A DNA stretch of 35,600 nucleotides from Paenisporosarcina sp. TG20. GTDB lineage: Bacteria > Bacillota > Bacilli > Bacillales_A > Planococcaceae. The stretch spans positions 1-35,600 of the forward strand of contig NZ_ALJG01000348.1 of NCBI RefSeq assembly GCF_000286315.1, written 5' to 3'. The notes beneath the pieces were generated by a model. The model saw only the letters and a program-made list of their open reading frames with translations, was not told the DNA's origin and did not search any database. Positions 6,569-15,639 of the stretch are shown here, one piece after another. The position numbers and the translations under genes are program-made. The first letter of the stretch is position 1, and every line of letters starts with the position of its first letter.

Positions 6569-7837
6569 TTACAGCACTAAATTCTTCTTACTCACATTTA
6601 CTTGTTCAAATGGTTGGAAAGGTGTTCCTGTTAACTGGCTAACTGCATCAATAAACGTATTGGTTGTGTGTGGAGTATCGTATAAAGTGGTAAAAAAATC
6701 TGCACGTTGACCTTTTGCAACTGCATCATACGCTTTACCAACCATCCATCGACCATAATAATATGAAGGATAATACGTTTTTTGAACTGGATCAGAGAAA
6801 AAGCGATAACAGTTATTTGCTTCAATGGTAGTTAGATTTCCGCTATTAATCATATAATTAACTGCTTCTTCCTTATTCATATCACCATTATTAAATAAAT
6901 AACAAGCATTGGTCATGGCCATTCTTTGCATATCAATATAGTCTCTAGCAAGCTTGTACTGTTTCTTTTCATCCAGTGTAATTCCCTCTGTTTCTTCTTC
7001 GTCACGATCCCATCCTAAGAAATGCAAAGCGCTTTCAGGTCCACCTTCAAACAGTGCATTGGTTGGACTATTAATTAGGTAATAAGATGCCTCTATAGGT
7101 AGCTTCCCTTGTTGAAACAAATAGTCCCACCGACAATAAAACGCTTGATGTCCTGGATAACCTTCATGAGTCATAATTTGTGCAAGAACAGGCTTTGTCC
7201 AAGGACGATCAATATTAAAGGTTAAATTGCCACGATATTGACCTTCATATTTAGAATAGCCACTCCAAAATACCCCTCGAATTGACTTAATCGTATCTAT
7301 ACCATCTTCTTTAGGTAAGGTAATCACACGTTTTAATGTTCCCGCCTTACTTTTTTCTTTCATTGAATTTGCTACTGTTGTGACTTTCTCAGGTGGAATC
7401 AATGTCTCCTCATGCCATTTGTCGGCTTTTTCTTTTAAGGAACCTTTGTATCCCAGATTAGTCAAACCTTCGTCCACAAGTTGTTTTTGCTTTTCAATTG
7501 TTGCATCTGTAATTAAGGTCGATGGTAACTCTTGAATATTTGCAATGTATTCTGCATAAGGCAAGTCATCTCCTTGAAGACTCCGTGCGAAATAACGATT
7601 TGCATTAAGCATGGAACGAAGGTATTTCCCTGGATGTCCCTGTAGGTCAGCAATCTCTCGCTCTACCTCGTCAATTTTAAGACCAATTTGATCAAAGCTC
7701 CTTAATGACGATTTGGTACTACTGTAGCTAGCTGTTGCTACTTCTGTACCATATAATTTTTTAGATTGATCATTTAAACTTAAAACGATATCAACAATTG
7801 CATCTCCAACAGATTCAGGCGTCCACCGTAATATCAT
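6569..7837 (-). CDS. short DUF885-family (metallopeptidase-like) protein
   Basis: A 422-residue protein recognisable by the DUF885 zinc-site motif HEGYPGH (residues 224-230), with a further glutamate in ALFEGGPESAL (Glu264). DUF885 proteins are related to M2/M3-type gluzincin peptidases and usually run to about 550 residues or more; this one lacks much of the N-terminal half. The start is nevertheless well supported: AAGGAGG lies 8 bp before the ATG, inside the end of the creatininase gene (23-bp overlap), so it is probably a naturally compact form rather than a broken one. Its tight coupling to the creatininase, amidase and M14 genes points to hydrolysis of a common substrate family. The specific bond cleaved is unknown. 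Confidence 0.8.
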   Translation of the reverse strand: MILRWTPESVGDAIVDIVLSLNDQSKKLYGTEVATASYSSTKSSLRSFDQIGLKIDEVEREIADLQGHPGKYLRSMLNANRYFARSLQGDDLPYAEYIANIQELPSTLITDATIEKQKQLVDEGLTNLGYKGSLKEKADKWHEETLIPPEKVTTVANSMKEKSKAGTLKRVITLPKEDGIDTIKSIRGVFWSGYSKYEGQYRGNLTFNIDRPWTKPVLAQIMTHEGYPGHQAFYCRWDYLFQQGKLPIEASYYLINSPTNALFEGGPESALHFLGWDRDEEETEGITLDEKKQYKLARDYIDMQRMAMTNACYLFNNGDMNKEEAVNYMINSGNLTTIEANNCYRFFSDPVQKTYYPSYYYGRWMVGKAYDAVAKGQRADFFTTLYDTPHTTNTFIDAVSQLTGTPFQPFEQVNVSKKNLVL

Positions 7838-8567
7838 CTATTCTTCCTCCTTGTATTTGTTCGAGTTCCCAAAACGTCTCAATATCTTCAACAATTAGCG
7901 TGGTCAACATATGAAATAATTGTTCTCCCTTTTCAACTGTCGCAGCTTCAGCATTCCCAGAAAAAGCTTCCGGATAGAGAGTTTTCCCTCCGTCTTTGAA
8001 ACGGAATCGTTTTTGTATAGGAGTTTCATGACTCCCCACTCCACTTGTATAAGCATAATTCTTGTTAATCGCCAGGATTAACGATGTCTCATCTTCTCCT
8101 GCATGGCCCGGGTGTGGCGCAATTTGTTTAATGTCTTCTCGATAATCGATAAACCAATTAATGGTTAACGTACTTACTTCTAAATCTGCTAATTTTTCTG
8201 TAACAATATCCAAACTGGAGATATTACCACCGTGACCATTAAACAAAATAATATTTTTAAACCCATTTTGTTGAAAACCCTTACAAATTTCAAAAACATA
8301 ATTTATAAATACCTCTGACGAAACATCAATCGTACCTGCGAATGGCGCAAGTCCCCAAGAATGTCCATACGTTATTTCTGGAGCCATTAGAATTTTTTTG
8401 TCTAAAACGTCATTTAGCCTCCCAACAAATTCACGAGGAATTAGCACATCAGTACCTAGCGCACAATGAGGACCATGCGCTTCAATCATTCCAATCGGTA
8501 TTAAAACCGTATTTATTGTTTTTTGGCACTCTTTGAATTGACTTAAATTCATTGTCATCATGTCCAT
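7815..8567 (-). CDS. creatininase-family amidohydrolase
   Basis: A 250-residue member of the creatininase superfamily, standard length. The metal-binding pattern is complete: Glu29 and His31 (GMIEAHGPH), Asp40 (LGTD), His112 (LFNGHGGN) and Glu158 (GHAGEDETSL). Members hydrolyse small cyclic or linear amides (creatinine, formamidopyrimidines, inosose derivatives, mycofactocin precursor), so the family name does not give the substrate. No creatinase or sarcosine oxidase is nearby, which argues against creatinine. The start follows GGGAGAG. The gene overlaps the DUF885 gene by 23 bp and follows the amidase after 94 bp. Confidence 0.88.
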   Translation of the reverse strand: MDMMTMNLSQFKECQKTINTVLIPIGMIEAHGPHCALGTDVLIPREFVGRLNDVLDKKILMAPEITYGHSWGLAPFAGTIDVSSEVFINYVFEICKGFQQNGFKNIILFNGHGGNISSLDIVTEKLADLEVSTLTINWFIDYREDIKQIAPHPGHAGEDETSLILAINKNYAYTSGVGSHETPIQKRFRFKDGGKTLYPEAFSGNAEAATVEKGEQLFHMLTTLIVEDIETFWELEQIQGGRIDDITVDA

Positions 8568-8661
8568 AAACTTCTCTCCCTCACTCTGTAATTTTTTTCA
8601 TTTTAGTGCTATTCCAACTTTTTAAAAAATCCAACTATTCATATTTAAGTTTGTTACTTAC

Positions 8662-10044
8662 TTATACTGGTATTATCTGAGGAAGTTTAATAGATTGTGT
8701 TTGTTCCAATTGATAAGCTGCTTGCAATAGTTCCATGTCTTGAAAATGAGGAGCAACTAATTGGATACCAACTGGCAACCCATTCTCTGTATAGCCCATA
8801 TTTAATGTGACTGCCGGATGACCTGAAATATTAAATGGACCAGTATACATCATTTCATCTAGTTCCTCACTCCCTATCACCGGATCTTCTGCCGGAGCTT
8901 CAAACGCAACTGTCGGAGTCATAATTAAATCAACTTGGTTAAATAAATCTGACACACTTTCCTTATACCAATTTAAATGTTCCAGACTATTTATGTAATC
9001 AACTGCTCTATGCTGCATGCCCAATTCAATTTGCTTATATGTTGTTTCTGTATAATCATCTTTTCGATCGAACCACTTTTGATGAATATGGGCTGCTTCC
9101 GGAAGAAGTACATTCAATATTAATTCTTCTGTTCGATCCCAATCTTGAATCTGAATCTCGACTAAATCCCATCCAAGTAAACGCATTTGTACTAATGTGC
9201 TGTCGTAAATTTTTCTCACGTCCACTTTAAGTTTCTTTAACATTTCATTCGGAAGTATACCTACCCTTTTATTCTTCGTATCTGCACCAAATTTCTCGAA
9301 ATTTAATGCGCTGATTTTACCAACTACTGAATAGCGGTCTTTTGGGTCGTATCCTGCTATTACATCTAGTACAACAGCCGCATCTATAACCGTCCTTGTA
9401 ATCGGGCCAACATGATCCAGCGACCATGACAAAGGAAAAACTCCATACGTACTTACCAATCCCCGTGTCGGTTTTAATCCGACTGTTCCGCAATACGCAG
9501 CAGGGATTCGAATTGATCCACCTGTATCCGTACCTAACGAAAAGTAACCAATTCCACTTGCAACAGCTGCTGCCGAACCGCTGGATGAGCCGCCGGATGT
9601 CTTGGTAATATCCCATGGATTATTTGTCTTACCAAAATCAGGGTGGACGACTCCATAAGCAAACTCCAACATATTAGTCTTTCCTACTAATATTGCATGG
9701 GTTTGAGAAAGCTTATTTAATACGGTTGCTGAATATTCAGGCTTATTATCCTTCAATATTCTGGAACCGCAAGTCGTTAGTTCATTCATCTCAAAAAACA
9801 AGTCCTTAGACGTATATGGAATACCCGCTAAGATATTCAAAGCTTCATTATTTAAGAATTGTCTTTCCACAATGTGAGCTTGTTTAATCGCAGCTTGTTC
9901 CCTAACCTCAATAAAAGCATTAAGCATAGGTTCCAAATGTTTCTGTCGTTCAAACAATAGTTTGGTTACATGAACAGGCGACACTTCTTTTTGCCTATAC
10001 AGTTTAGCTATTTCCACTAATGAAATATCTAACAGCTTATTCAT
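8662..10044 (-). CDS. amidase (amidase-signature family)
   Basis: A 461-residue amidase-signature hydrolase. The Ser-cisSer-Lys triad is visible: Lys80 in PYTSKDLFFE, the Gly/Ser-rich block GGSSSGSAAAVASG (151-164) carrying the cis-serine, and nucleophile Ser177 in GTDTGGSIRIPAAYCG. Such enzymes release ammonia or an amine from carboxamides. It is probably cytosolic, with no signal sequence. The ATG at 10044 is preferred to the ATG at 10092, which lies inside the M14 gene: the chosen start lies 4 bp after the M14 stop, typical of translational coupling, and opens with the usual first helix. It resembles GatA in fold, but no gatB or gatC is adjacent, so it is a catabolic amidase within the operon. 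Substrate unknown. Confidence 0.92.
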   Translation of the reverse strand: MNKLLDISLVEIAKLYRQKEVSPVHVTKLLFERQKHLEPMLNAFIEVREQAAIKQAHIVERQFLNNEALNILAGIPYTSKDLFFEMNELTTCGSRILKDNKPEYSATVLNKLSQTHAILVGKTNMLEFAYGVVHPDFGKTNNPWDITKTSGGSSSGSAAAVASGIGYFSLGTDTGGSIRIPAAYCGTVGLKPTRGLVSTYGVFPLSWSLDHVGPITRTVIDAAVVLDVIAGYDPKDRYSVVGKISALNFEKFGADTKNKRVGILPNEMLKKLKVDVRKIYDSTLVQMRLLGWDLVEIQIQDWDRTEELILNVLLPEAAHIHQKWFDRKDDYTETTYKQIELGMQHRAVDYINSLEHLNWYKESVSDLFNQVDLIMTPTVAFEAPAEDPVIGSEELDEMMYTGPFNISGHPAVTLNMGYTENGLPVGIQLVAPHFQDMELLQAAYQLEQTQSIKLPQIIPV

Positions 10045-10048
10045 TCCT

Positions 10049-10999
10049 TCACGCCCCAACAGCCAGTAATGGGTCTTTATCGTTAATGGCAAGCGAACTT
10101 ACTAAGAACAGTACGACGCCGTCTGTATGCGATTTTATTTCTTTAACAGTTTCTCCGAATCCGTTCGTTATTTTTCCTAACAGCTGTTCTTTGACCACCG
10201 TTTCGCCAATTTGAACAGCCGGATACCATAGACCTTGAAAATCAGATCTGTACCAATCGAATACAGAAATATAAGTAGACTCGCTCTTTTTAACTTTTCC
10301 TTCTAATGAACCTATTGATACTAAGATATTTTTCACACCCTCTTGCAGAAGAACCGAATTTTCTTCACTTAAAATTCCTTGTTGTCCTGCTTCAGCAATA
10401 ATTGCTGGAATACCTTGTTCAGACGCACAGCCATACGTAGATCCTGGCACTTGATCACTGCTGCCTATTACGTAATCAATATCAAAAAGAGATGCCATTT
10501 CCTTTGATTTCTCTAGAACCCATTCATTTGCTGAAACGTGATAGATAGTGAATGGTACCAACGCTTCAATCATATCGCCTCCATGGAGGTCAATAATATA
10601 GTCCACTTCCTTAAATACTGATTCGTTTAGCCAAAACGCTAGACGTTCCGAGTCTGTACCGTCTTTTTTACCTGGGAACATGCGATTTAAGTTCTTTTGA
10701 TCTCTGGGGTGAACGTAGATACTGCGAGCATAAAACGAAGCGGGATTTGCAATGGGAAGAACAATTAATTTTCCTTTAACTTGTGAGGGTAGTAAATCTA
10801 CACCTACTTTTTGCGCTGCATCAATTGATGTATATTCACAACCATGTATGCCCCCTAAAACCAATACTTTGGGACCTTCTTCAAATCCATTTATTAAAAA
10901 AGTAGGCAAGTTTTCCTCGATTGTTGGTAATTCTAAATAAGCTTTTACTTTATCCCCTTGAGAAACCGATAAATTCCCTATTTCCCATATATTATTCAT
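10049..10999 (-). CDS. succinylglutamate desuccinylase/aspartoacylase-family (M14-type) deacylase
   Basis: A 316-residue zinc hydrolase of the AstE/AspA branch of the M14 fold. Zinc ligands His52 and Glu55 are in GGIHGCEYTS and His139 in DLHGGD. The substrate-binding DQKNLNRMFPG and the IIAEAGQQG segment with the catalytic glutamate are also present. Relatives remove an acyl group from an N-acyl amino acid or act on related amides. The ATG at 10999 is chosen over one at 11008 because GAGGAG abuts the upper ATG with no spacing but lies 9 bp before the lower one. It follows the solute-binding-protein gene across a hairpin at 11039-11067, with the amidase gene 4 bp downstream. The true substrate is not evident. 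Confidence 0.85.
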   Translation of the reverse strand: MNNIWEIGNLSVSQGDKVKAYLELPTIEENLPTFLINGFEEGPKVLVLGGIHGCEYTSIDAAQKVGVDLLPSQVKGKLIVLPIANPASFYARSIYVHPRDQKNLNRMFPGKKDGTDSERLAFWLNESVFKEVDYIIDLHGGDMIEALVPFTIYHVSANEWVLEKSKEMASLFDIDYVIGSSDQVPGSTYGCASEQGIPAIIAEAGQQGILSEENSVLLQEGVKNILVSIGSLEGKVKKSESTYISVFDWYRSDFQGLWYPAVQIGETVVKEQLLGKITNGFGETVKEIKSHTDGVVLFLVSSLAINDKDPLLAVGA

Positions 11000-11038
11000 T
11001 TGTCCCATCTCCTCATTAGACTTATGTCTTTAAAAGTA

Positions 11039-11067
11039 GGGTGCGGTTTTAAGTAATATCCGCACCC
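11039..11067 (-). terminator. hairpin between solute-binding protein and deacylase genes
   Basis: GGGTGCGG and CCGCACCC form a perfect 8-bp GC-rich stem with a 13-nt loop, 7 bp after the solute-binding-protein stop. The minus-strand tail (TACTTTTA) is weak, so this may be a partial terminator or an mRNA-stabilising hairpin. Either would raise binding-protein mRNA relative to the downstream hydrolases, a common arrangement in ABC operons. Confidence 0.6.
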
Positions 11068-11074
11068 ATCAATG

Positions 11075-12700
11075 TTATTCTTCTTTCGTAATTTTATTAA
11101 ACGGTACATACCATGTGTTCATCGGGTTAAGCTCGTATCCTTTTACCCATTCTCTACCAGCTGCTTGCAAGTTTGGTTGCGCAACAAATATATATGGTAC
11201 TTCTTCCGCCATAATATCTTGGATTTCTTCATAATTAGATATTCTAAGTTCTTCATCTGTGTTCGATCTTGCTTCTTCTAGTAATGTATCTACTTTACTG
11301 TTTTCATAAAATGCTAGGTTGAAACCTGGACCTTTACTTGAAGAATGTCCGAAATACCATAAGTTATAGTCTGGATCCGGATAATCTGGCGTCCAAGATA
11401 CCAATGCAAAATTATGTTTACCACTTGTTACCAAATCTAAGAATGTAGGCCATGCATATGTTTTAATATCTAGTTTAACGCCTACTTTTTCAAGATCTGA
11501 TTGTAAGAGCAGAGCTGTATTGCTACGCACTTCATTATTTTCTGAAATTGCTATTTCTAATGTCAGACCTTCAGCATGACCAGCTTCTGCTAGCAATGAT
11601 TTAGCTTTTTCTAAATTATAGTCATATAGTTTAGCATCGGGATTATAGCCAATCATCCCAGCTGGAACTGCACCACCGATACGTTCTGCAGAACCTAAAT
11701 AAACACTTTCAAGCAATGCATCATAGTTAATGCTGTGCGCAATAGCTTGACGGACTTTCACGTCAGATAATGCTCCACTTTCAATATTCATTGGCATATA
11801 ATCGATTTGATATCCAGTGGATTCTGTGATGGTTATACCGTCCGTTCCTTCCATGTTTCCAAGCACTTCCGGAGATATCATTGTGTTATCAAGTAAATCT
11901 AATTCACCTTTTTCCAACATTAGACGGGCAGTAGAAGGTTCATTCACAAATTGGATATTAACAGTTTTCATAGTAGCTTCTTCACCCCAATAATCTGGGT
12001 TTGCTTTCATTACTAGCGATTCTCCACGATCCCAACTGTCTAAAACGTAGACACCTGAACCCATATCTGTTTCAGCAAGGTAGCTCTGACCTAAGTCATC
12101 ACCATGATTTTCTTCTAACTTAGGATTTATAATGTTTGCAAAAACTGTTCCTAATGTACTAACAAATGGAGCAAACGGTTTTTTCAATGTAATCTTAATT
12201 GTGTGGTCATCAATTACATCAAAGCTGTTTTCATCAATTATTTTTTGAAAGATACCTGCTGCAGATTTCTCAACTTTGATTGCACGAGTAAACGAATACT
12301 TTACAGCTTCTGCAGTAACAGGAGTCCCATCATGGAATTTAGCATCTTCAACCAAATGAAATGTGTATTCCAATCCATCATCCGAAATATCCCAATCTTT
12401 TGCCAGCATTGGTTTTGGCTCCGTTGATGATCCTTCATACGTTACCAAGCGATCGTACAACATGTATGTTACCCGGAATGAAGTATTTGCAGCAGACCCA
12501 TGTGGATCGAGAGTAGGTATATCTTGGTTCGTAGCAAAGTTAAATACATCTGCATTATAGTTTTCATTTGACTTAGGTTCTGTTGAAGCAGGAACATCTA
12601 CACTTTCAGATTCTTCATTGTAGTTCTGACAACCAACCATTAGGAATGCTGCAACTACAAGAAGAGAAATCTTTTTTTGCCATTGTTCTTTTAACCTCAT
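11075..12700 (-). CDS. ABC transporter solute-binding lipoprotein, peptide/opine family (OppA/DppA-like)
   Basis: A 541-residue family-5 extracellular solute-binding protein. The N-terminus is a lipoprotein signal: basic MRLKEQWQKK, a hydrophobic stretch, then lipobox LMVGC with Cys24 as the lipidated residue. The mature part has the family-5 pattern: NFATNQDIPTLDPHGSAA near 54, YTFHLVEDAKFHDGTPVTAE near 112, and RQAIAHSINYDALLE near 325. It would be anchored outside the membrane and deliver di- or oligopeptides or similar compounds to the two permeases encoded next. AGGGGG lies 8 bp before the ATG. The 91-bp gap to the permease gene has no obvious terminator. The sequence does not reveal the ligand. 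Confidence 0.93.
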   Translation of the reverse strand: MRLKEQWQKKISLLVVAAFLMVGCQNYNEESESVDVPASTEPKSNENYNADVFNFATNQDIPTLDPHGSAANTSFRVTYMLYDRLVTYEGSSTEPKPMLAKDWDISDDGLEYTFHLVEDAKFHDGTPVTAEAVKYSFTRAIKVEKSAAGIFQKIIDENSFDVIDDHTIKITLKKPFAPFVSTLGTVFANIINPKLEENHGDDLGQSYLAETDMGSGVYVLDSWDRGESLVMKANPDYWGEEATMKTVNIQFVNEPSTARLMLEKGELDLLDNTMISPEVLGNMEGTDGITITESTGYQIDYMPMNIESGALSDVKVRQAIAHSINYDALLESVYLGSAERIGGAVPAGMIGYNPDAKLYDYNLEKAKSLLAEAGHAEGLTLEIAISENNEVRSNTALLLQSDLEKVGVKLDIKTYAWPTFLDLVTSGKHNFALVSWTPDYPDPDYNLWYFGHSSSKGPGFNLAFYENSKVDTLLEEARSNTDEELRISNYEEIQDIMAEEVPYIFVAQPNLQAAGREWVKGYELNPMNTWYVPFNKITKEE

Positions 12701-12791
12701 TTTACTTCCCCCTAATTTTTATTAAAACTAATTAAATCTAAATAAAATGTACAGTTACCTACGATCCTCCTCTCAGTACATGGACAAAAAA

Positions 12792-13619
12792 TCATCGTTG
12801 TTTAGGGTCTAATACATCATTCAAACCATCTCCTACTAGATTAAAACCTAAAACAGTAAGAAGGATTGCTAACCCAGGGAATGTAGCTGCCCACCAGGCA
12901 TCACGCAAAATTTCACGGCTATTTGATAACATCGCTCCCCATTCAGGTGAGGGGGGCTGTGCACCAAGGCCGATAAAACTCAAACCTGCCGCTGCTAAAA
13001 TGACGAATCCTAAATCCAAAGAAGCTTGAATTGTAGCCGGTCCAATTGAATTCGGTATAATTTCTTTGAATAGAATTCGAAATGGATTCGCTCCTAAAGC
13101 CCGCGAGGCCTCTATAAATTCGGCATTTTTTATAGATAATACAGAGGAACGGACAATCCTTGTGTACCACGGCCACCAAGTAGCGGCTAGGGCTAACATT
13201 ACATTTTCAATAGATGGTCCTAGAGCTGCTGCAATAGACATTGCTAAAATAATTCCAGGGAACGAGAGGAACACATCTGTTATCCGCATAATAATTTGGT
13301 CGACTCCGCCACCGAAATAACCTGCAATTGCGCCTAGAATTGTACCTATTGGAAATGCAATTAAAACAACCAATAACCCAATGCGTAAGGAAATTCTTGT
13401 TCCGTAAACAATTCGACTGAAAATATCTCTTCCGACTTCGTCAGTTCCAAAATAATGTGAAGTACTAGGTGCTTCCAATTTGCTTTGTAAATTGACTTCA
13501 GTCGGACTGTGGGTTGCTATTAACGGAGCAAATAATGCACAAACTATGATAATTAAAACAATCACAAGACCAATTAATGTTAATGGACTGCTTGTTATTC
13601 TACGGACCAACTGAACCAC
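12792..13619 (-). CDS. ABC transporter permease, OppC/DppC-like
   Basis: A 275-residue inner-membrane subunit of a peptide-type importer, with an N-terminal anchor helix (about residues 12-33), the OppC_N-type segment and five further membrane helices. The cytoplasmic EAA loop is clear (SRALGANPFRILFKEIIPN) and contacts the ATPases. It pairs with the permease encoded 5 bp upstream. The start is uncertain: a GTG at 13619 follows AAGGG by only 2 bp, while a TTG at 13610 has 10-bp spacing, so the protein may begin three residues later. Confidence 0.93.
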   Translation of the reverse strand: MVQLVRRITSSPLTLIGLVIVLIIIVCALFAPLIATHSPTEVNLQSKLEAPSTSHYFGTDEVGRDIFSRIVYGTRISLRIGLLVVLIAFPIGTILGAIAGYFGGGVDQIIMRITDVFLSFPGIILAMSIAAALGPSIENVMLALAATWWPWYTRIVRSSVLSIKNAEFIEASRALGANPFRILFKEIIPNSIGPATIQASLDLGFVILAAAGLSFIGLGAQPPSPEWGAMLSNSREILRDAWWAATFPGLAILLTVLGFNLVGDGLNDVLDPKQR

Positions 13620-13624
13620 ATCCC

Positions 13625-14638
13625 TTAATTATGTTTTAAGCGGGGATCAATAAAGAAATACAACGTATCAACAATTAAATTGACAAGTATAAACATAACT
13701 GCAATGAGTAGAGTAACCCCCATTACTGCTGGGAAATCCAAATAGGTAATGGCATTTACTGCGTATTTGCCTAAACCTGGCCAAGAAAAAACAGATTCTA
13801 CAAGAACACTTCCCCCAAGAGCATGGCCAAATGCCATTCCTAGTAATGTAATAACGGGCATTACACCGTTTCTTAATGCATGCCCATATAAAACTCTGTT
13901 TTCTGAGGCACCCTTAGCGTGCGCTGTGCGAACATAATCACTTTGTAACACTTCAAGCATGCTAGAACGCGTCATTCTTGTAATCATCCCAATCGTTACC
14001 GCCGCGAGTGTGATTCCAGGCAAAATTAAATGCATGGATGCTGATAGTAAAACTGTCCAATTACCAGTCAATAATGCATCAATCGTATACATCCCAGTAA
14101 TATGGTGGGGCGGCGACATCCCGCTATCCAATCTACCTGATCCAGGTAAGATGCCAAGCTTTAGGTAGAAAAGTAACAAGAACAACAATCCCAGCCAAAA
14201 AGCAGGCATTGCTACTCCTAAGAGAGAAAAGAGCCTGGTAAAATGATCCGCCATACGATCTTTTTTACTCGCACTTATAATTCCAAATGGTATTCCGATT
14301 AGTAAAGTAATCATCATTGCAAAAAGTGTCAATTCAAAGGTTGCAGGTGAATAGCGTATTAAATCACTTGATACCGGCCCTTGAGAGTAAGTGCTTTCCC
14401 CCAAGTCTCCGTGTGTTATTCCGACCATGTACCTACCATACTGAATATAGAGTGGATCATTTAAGCCCATTTTCTCACGAAGTGATTCTAGACCTTCTGG
14501 CGTGGCTTTTGGTCCTAAGATAAGTCGGGCAGGATCGCCAGGAATGGTGTTGGAAATAGCAAAAGTCAACATACTAATTCCAATCAAAATCGGGATCATT
14601 AATAATAATCGTTTAGCCACAAATTTTAAGACATCCAT
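13625..14638 (-). CDS. ABC transporter permease, OppB/DppB-like
   Basis: A 337-residue membrane protein with the typical OppB start (KRLLLMIPILIGISMLTFAI), then IPGDPARLILGP and six predicted membrane helices. The EAA loop reads AHAKGASENRVLYGHALRN. It forms the pore with the OppC-like subunit. The ATG is preceded by AAAGGGTG at good spacing. It lies 44 bp after the OppF-like gene and 5 bp before the OppC-like gene, within the operon. Confidence 0.94.
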   Translation of the reverse strand: MDVLKFVAKRLLLMIPILIGISMLTFAISNTIPGDPARLILGPKATPEGLESLREKMGLNDPLYIQYGRYMVGITHGDLGESTYSQGPVSSDLIRYSPATFELTLFAMMITLLIGIPFGIISASKKDRMADHFTRLFSLLGVAMPAFWLGLLFLLLFYLKLGILPGSGRLDSGMSPPHHITGMYTIDALLTGNWTVLLSASMHLILPGITLAAVTIGMITRMTRSSMLEVLQSDYVRTAHAKGASENRVLYGHALRNGVMPVITLLGMAFGHALGGSVLVESVFSWPGLGKYAVNAITYLDFPAVMGVTLLIAVMFILVNLIVDTLYFFIDPRLKHN

Positions 14639-14682
14639 TAATTTTCACCCTTTTCCCTCTTGCAAACCATTTCTTTTATTTG

Positions 14683-15639
14683 CTATACATAAATACAGGC
14701 GGCGAAATGGTCTGTTAATTTTTCCTCTAAAACTGGCTCAATTTCTGAGCATTCTTTGGTTGCTATTGGACACCTGGTGTGAAATGAACAACCTGTTGGC
14801 GGATTGGAGGGACTAGGCAAGTCGCCTTGCAAAATAATCCTCTCTCTTTTCAGCATAGGATCAGCGATCGGAACTGCAGATAGGAGTGTTTGTGTATAAG
14901 GATGCATTGGATTGTTGTATAACTTCTCGACATTAGCAATCTCAACTATTTTGCCTAAATACATTACAGCAACCTTGTCTGAAATATGTTGAACAACGGA
15001 CAAATCATGTGAAATAAACATATAACTTAAATTCATATCTTGTTGTAAATCAAGCATTAAATTTAATACTTGAGATTGTACAGAAACATCTAAGGCTGAA
15101 ACGGGCTCATCGGCTATAATCAGTTTTGGGTTTAACGCTAGTGCTCTAGCAAGTCCAATACGTTGTCGCTGTCCTCCTGAAAATTCATGAGGATAACTAT
15201 CAAGCTGTTCTGTCCTTAATCCAATCTTGTTGATCAAACTTTCAATTAAATCTCTTCGTTCTTTACGATCCCCAAGGCTGTGTATAATTAACGGGGCTTC
15301 TAATATCTGTCGAACTGTATTTCTGGGATTTAATGACGCGTATGGATCTTGAAAAACGATTTGCATTTCTCTACGCAACATCTTCATGTGGTTCGAATTC
15401 ATACCGATAACTTCTTCTCCGTTAAACTTAATACTTCCTGATGTTGGCTCTGCTAACCGGAGAATAGAACGAGCTAGGCTGGATTTCCCACATCCCGATT
15501 CACCAACAATCCCTAACGTTTGTCCTACATCAATCGTAATATCTACGCCATCTACCGCTTTTACTATCGTCTTTTTACCCATAAATCCTTTTTTAGTAAT
15601 GAAATGCTGTTTCAGGTTTTTGACTTCCAATAGAGCCAC
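14683..15639 (-). CDS. ABC transporter ATP-binding protein, OppF/DppF-like
   Basis: A 318-residue ATPase. Walker A is GESGCGKSS (about 44-52), the signature FSGGQRQRIGLARAL (about 155-169) and Walker B LIIADEPVSALD. The C-terminal oligopeptide-transporter extension has the cysteine pattern GCSFHTRCPIATKECSE near residue 283. The start is a GTG at 15639 with an AGGAGGTG site 9 bp upstream. It overlaps the OppD-like gene by 47 bp. It energises uptake together with the OppD-like ATPase. Confidence 0.95.
   Translation of the reverse strand: MALLEVKNLKQHFITKKGFMGKKTIVKAVDGVDITIDVGQTLGIVGESGCGKSSLARSILRLAEPTSGSIKFNGEEVIGMNSNHMKMLRREMQIVFQDPYASLNPRNTVRQILEAPLIIHSLGDRKERRDLIESLINKIGLRTEQLDSYPHEFSGGQRQRIGLARALALNPKLIIADEPVSALDVSVQSQVLNLMLDLQQDMNLSYMFISHDLSVVQHISDKVAVMYLGKIVEIANVEKLYNNPMHPYTQTLLSAVPIADPMLKRERIILQGDLPSPSNPPTGCSFHTRCPIATKECSEIEPVLEEKLTDHFAACIYV

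Noticed and set aside
7815-8567. True creatininase in a creatinine pathway
   Set aside because: The family is broad, and no creatinase, sarcosine oxidase or creatinine deaminase gene is nearby.
8662-10044. GatA subunit of aspartyl/glutamyl-tRNA amidotransferase
   Set aside because: It shares the fold and signature but lies in a catabolic operon without gatB or gatC.
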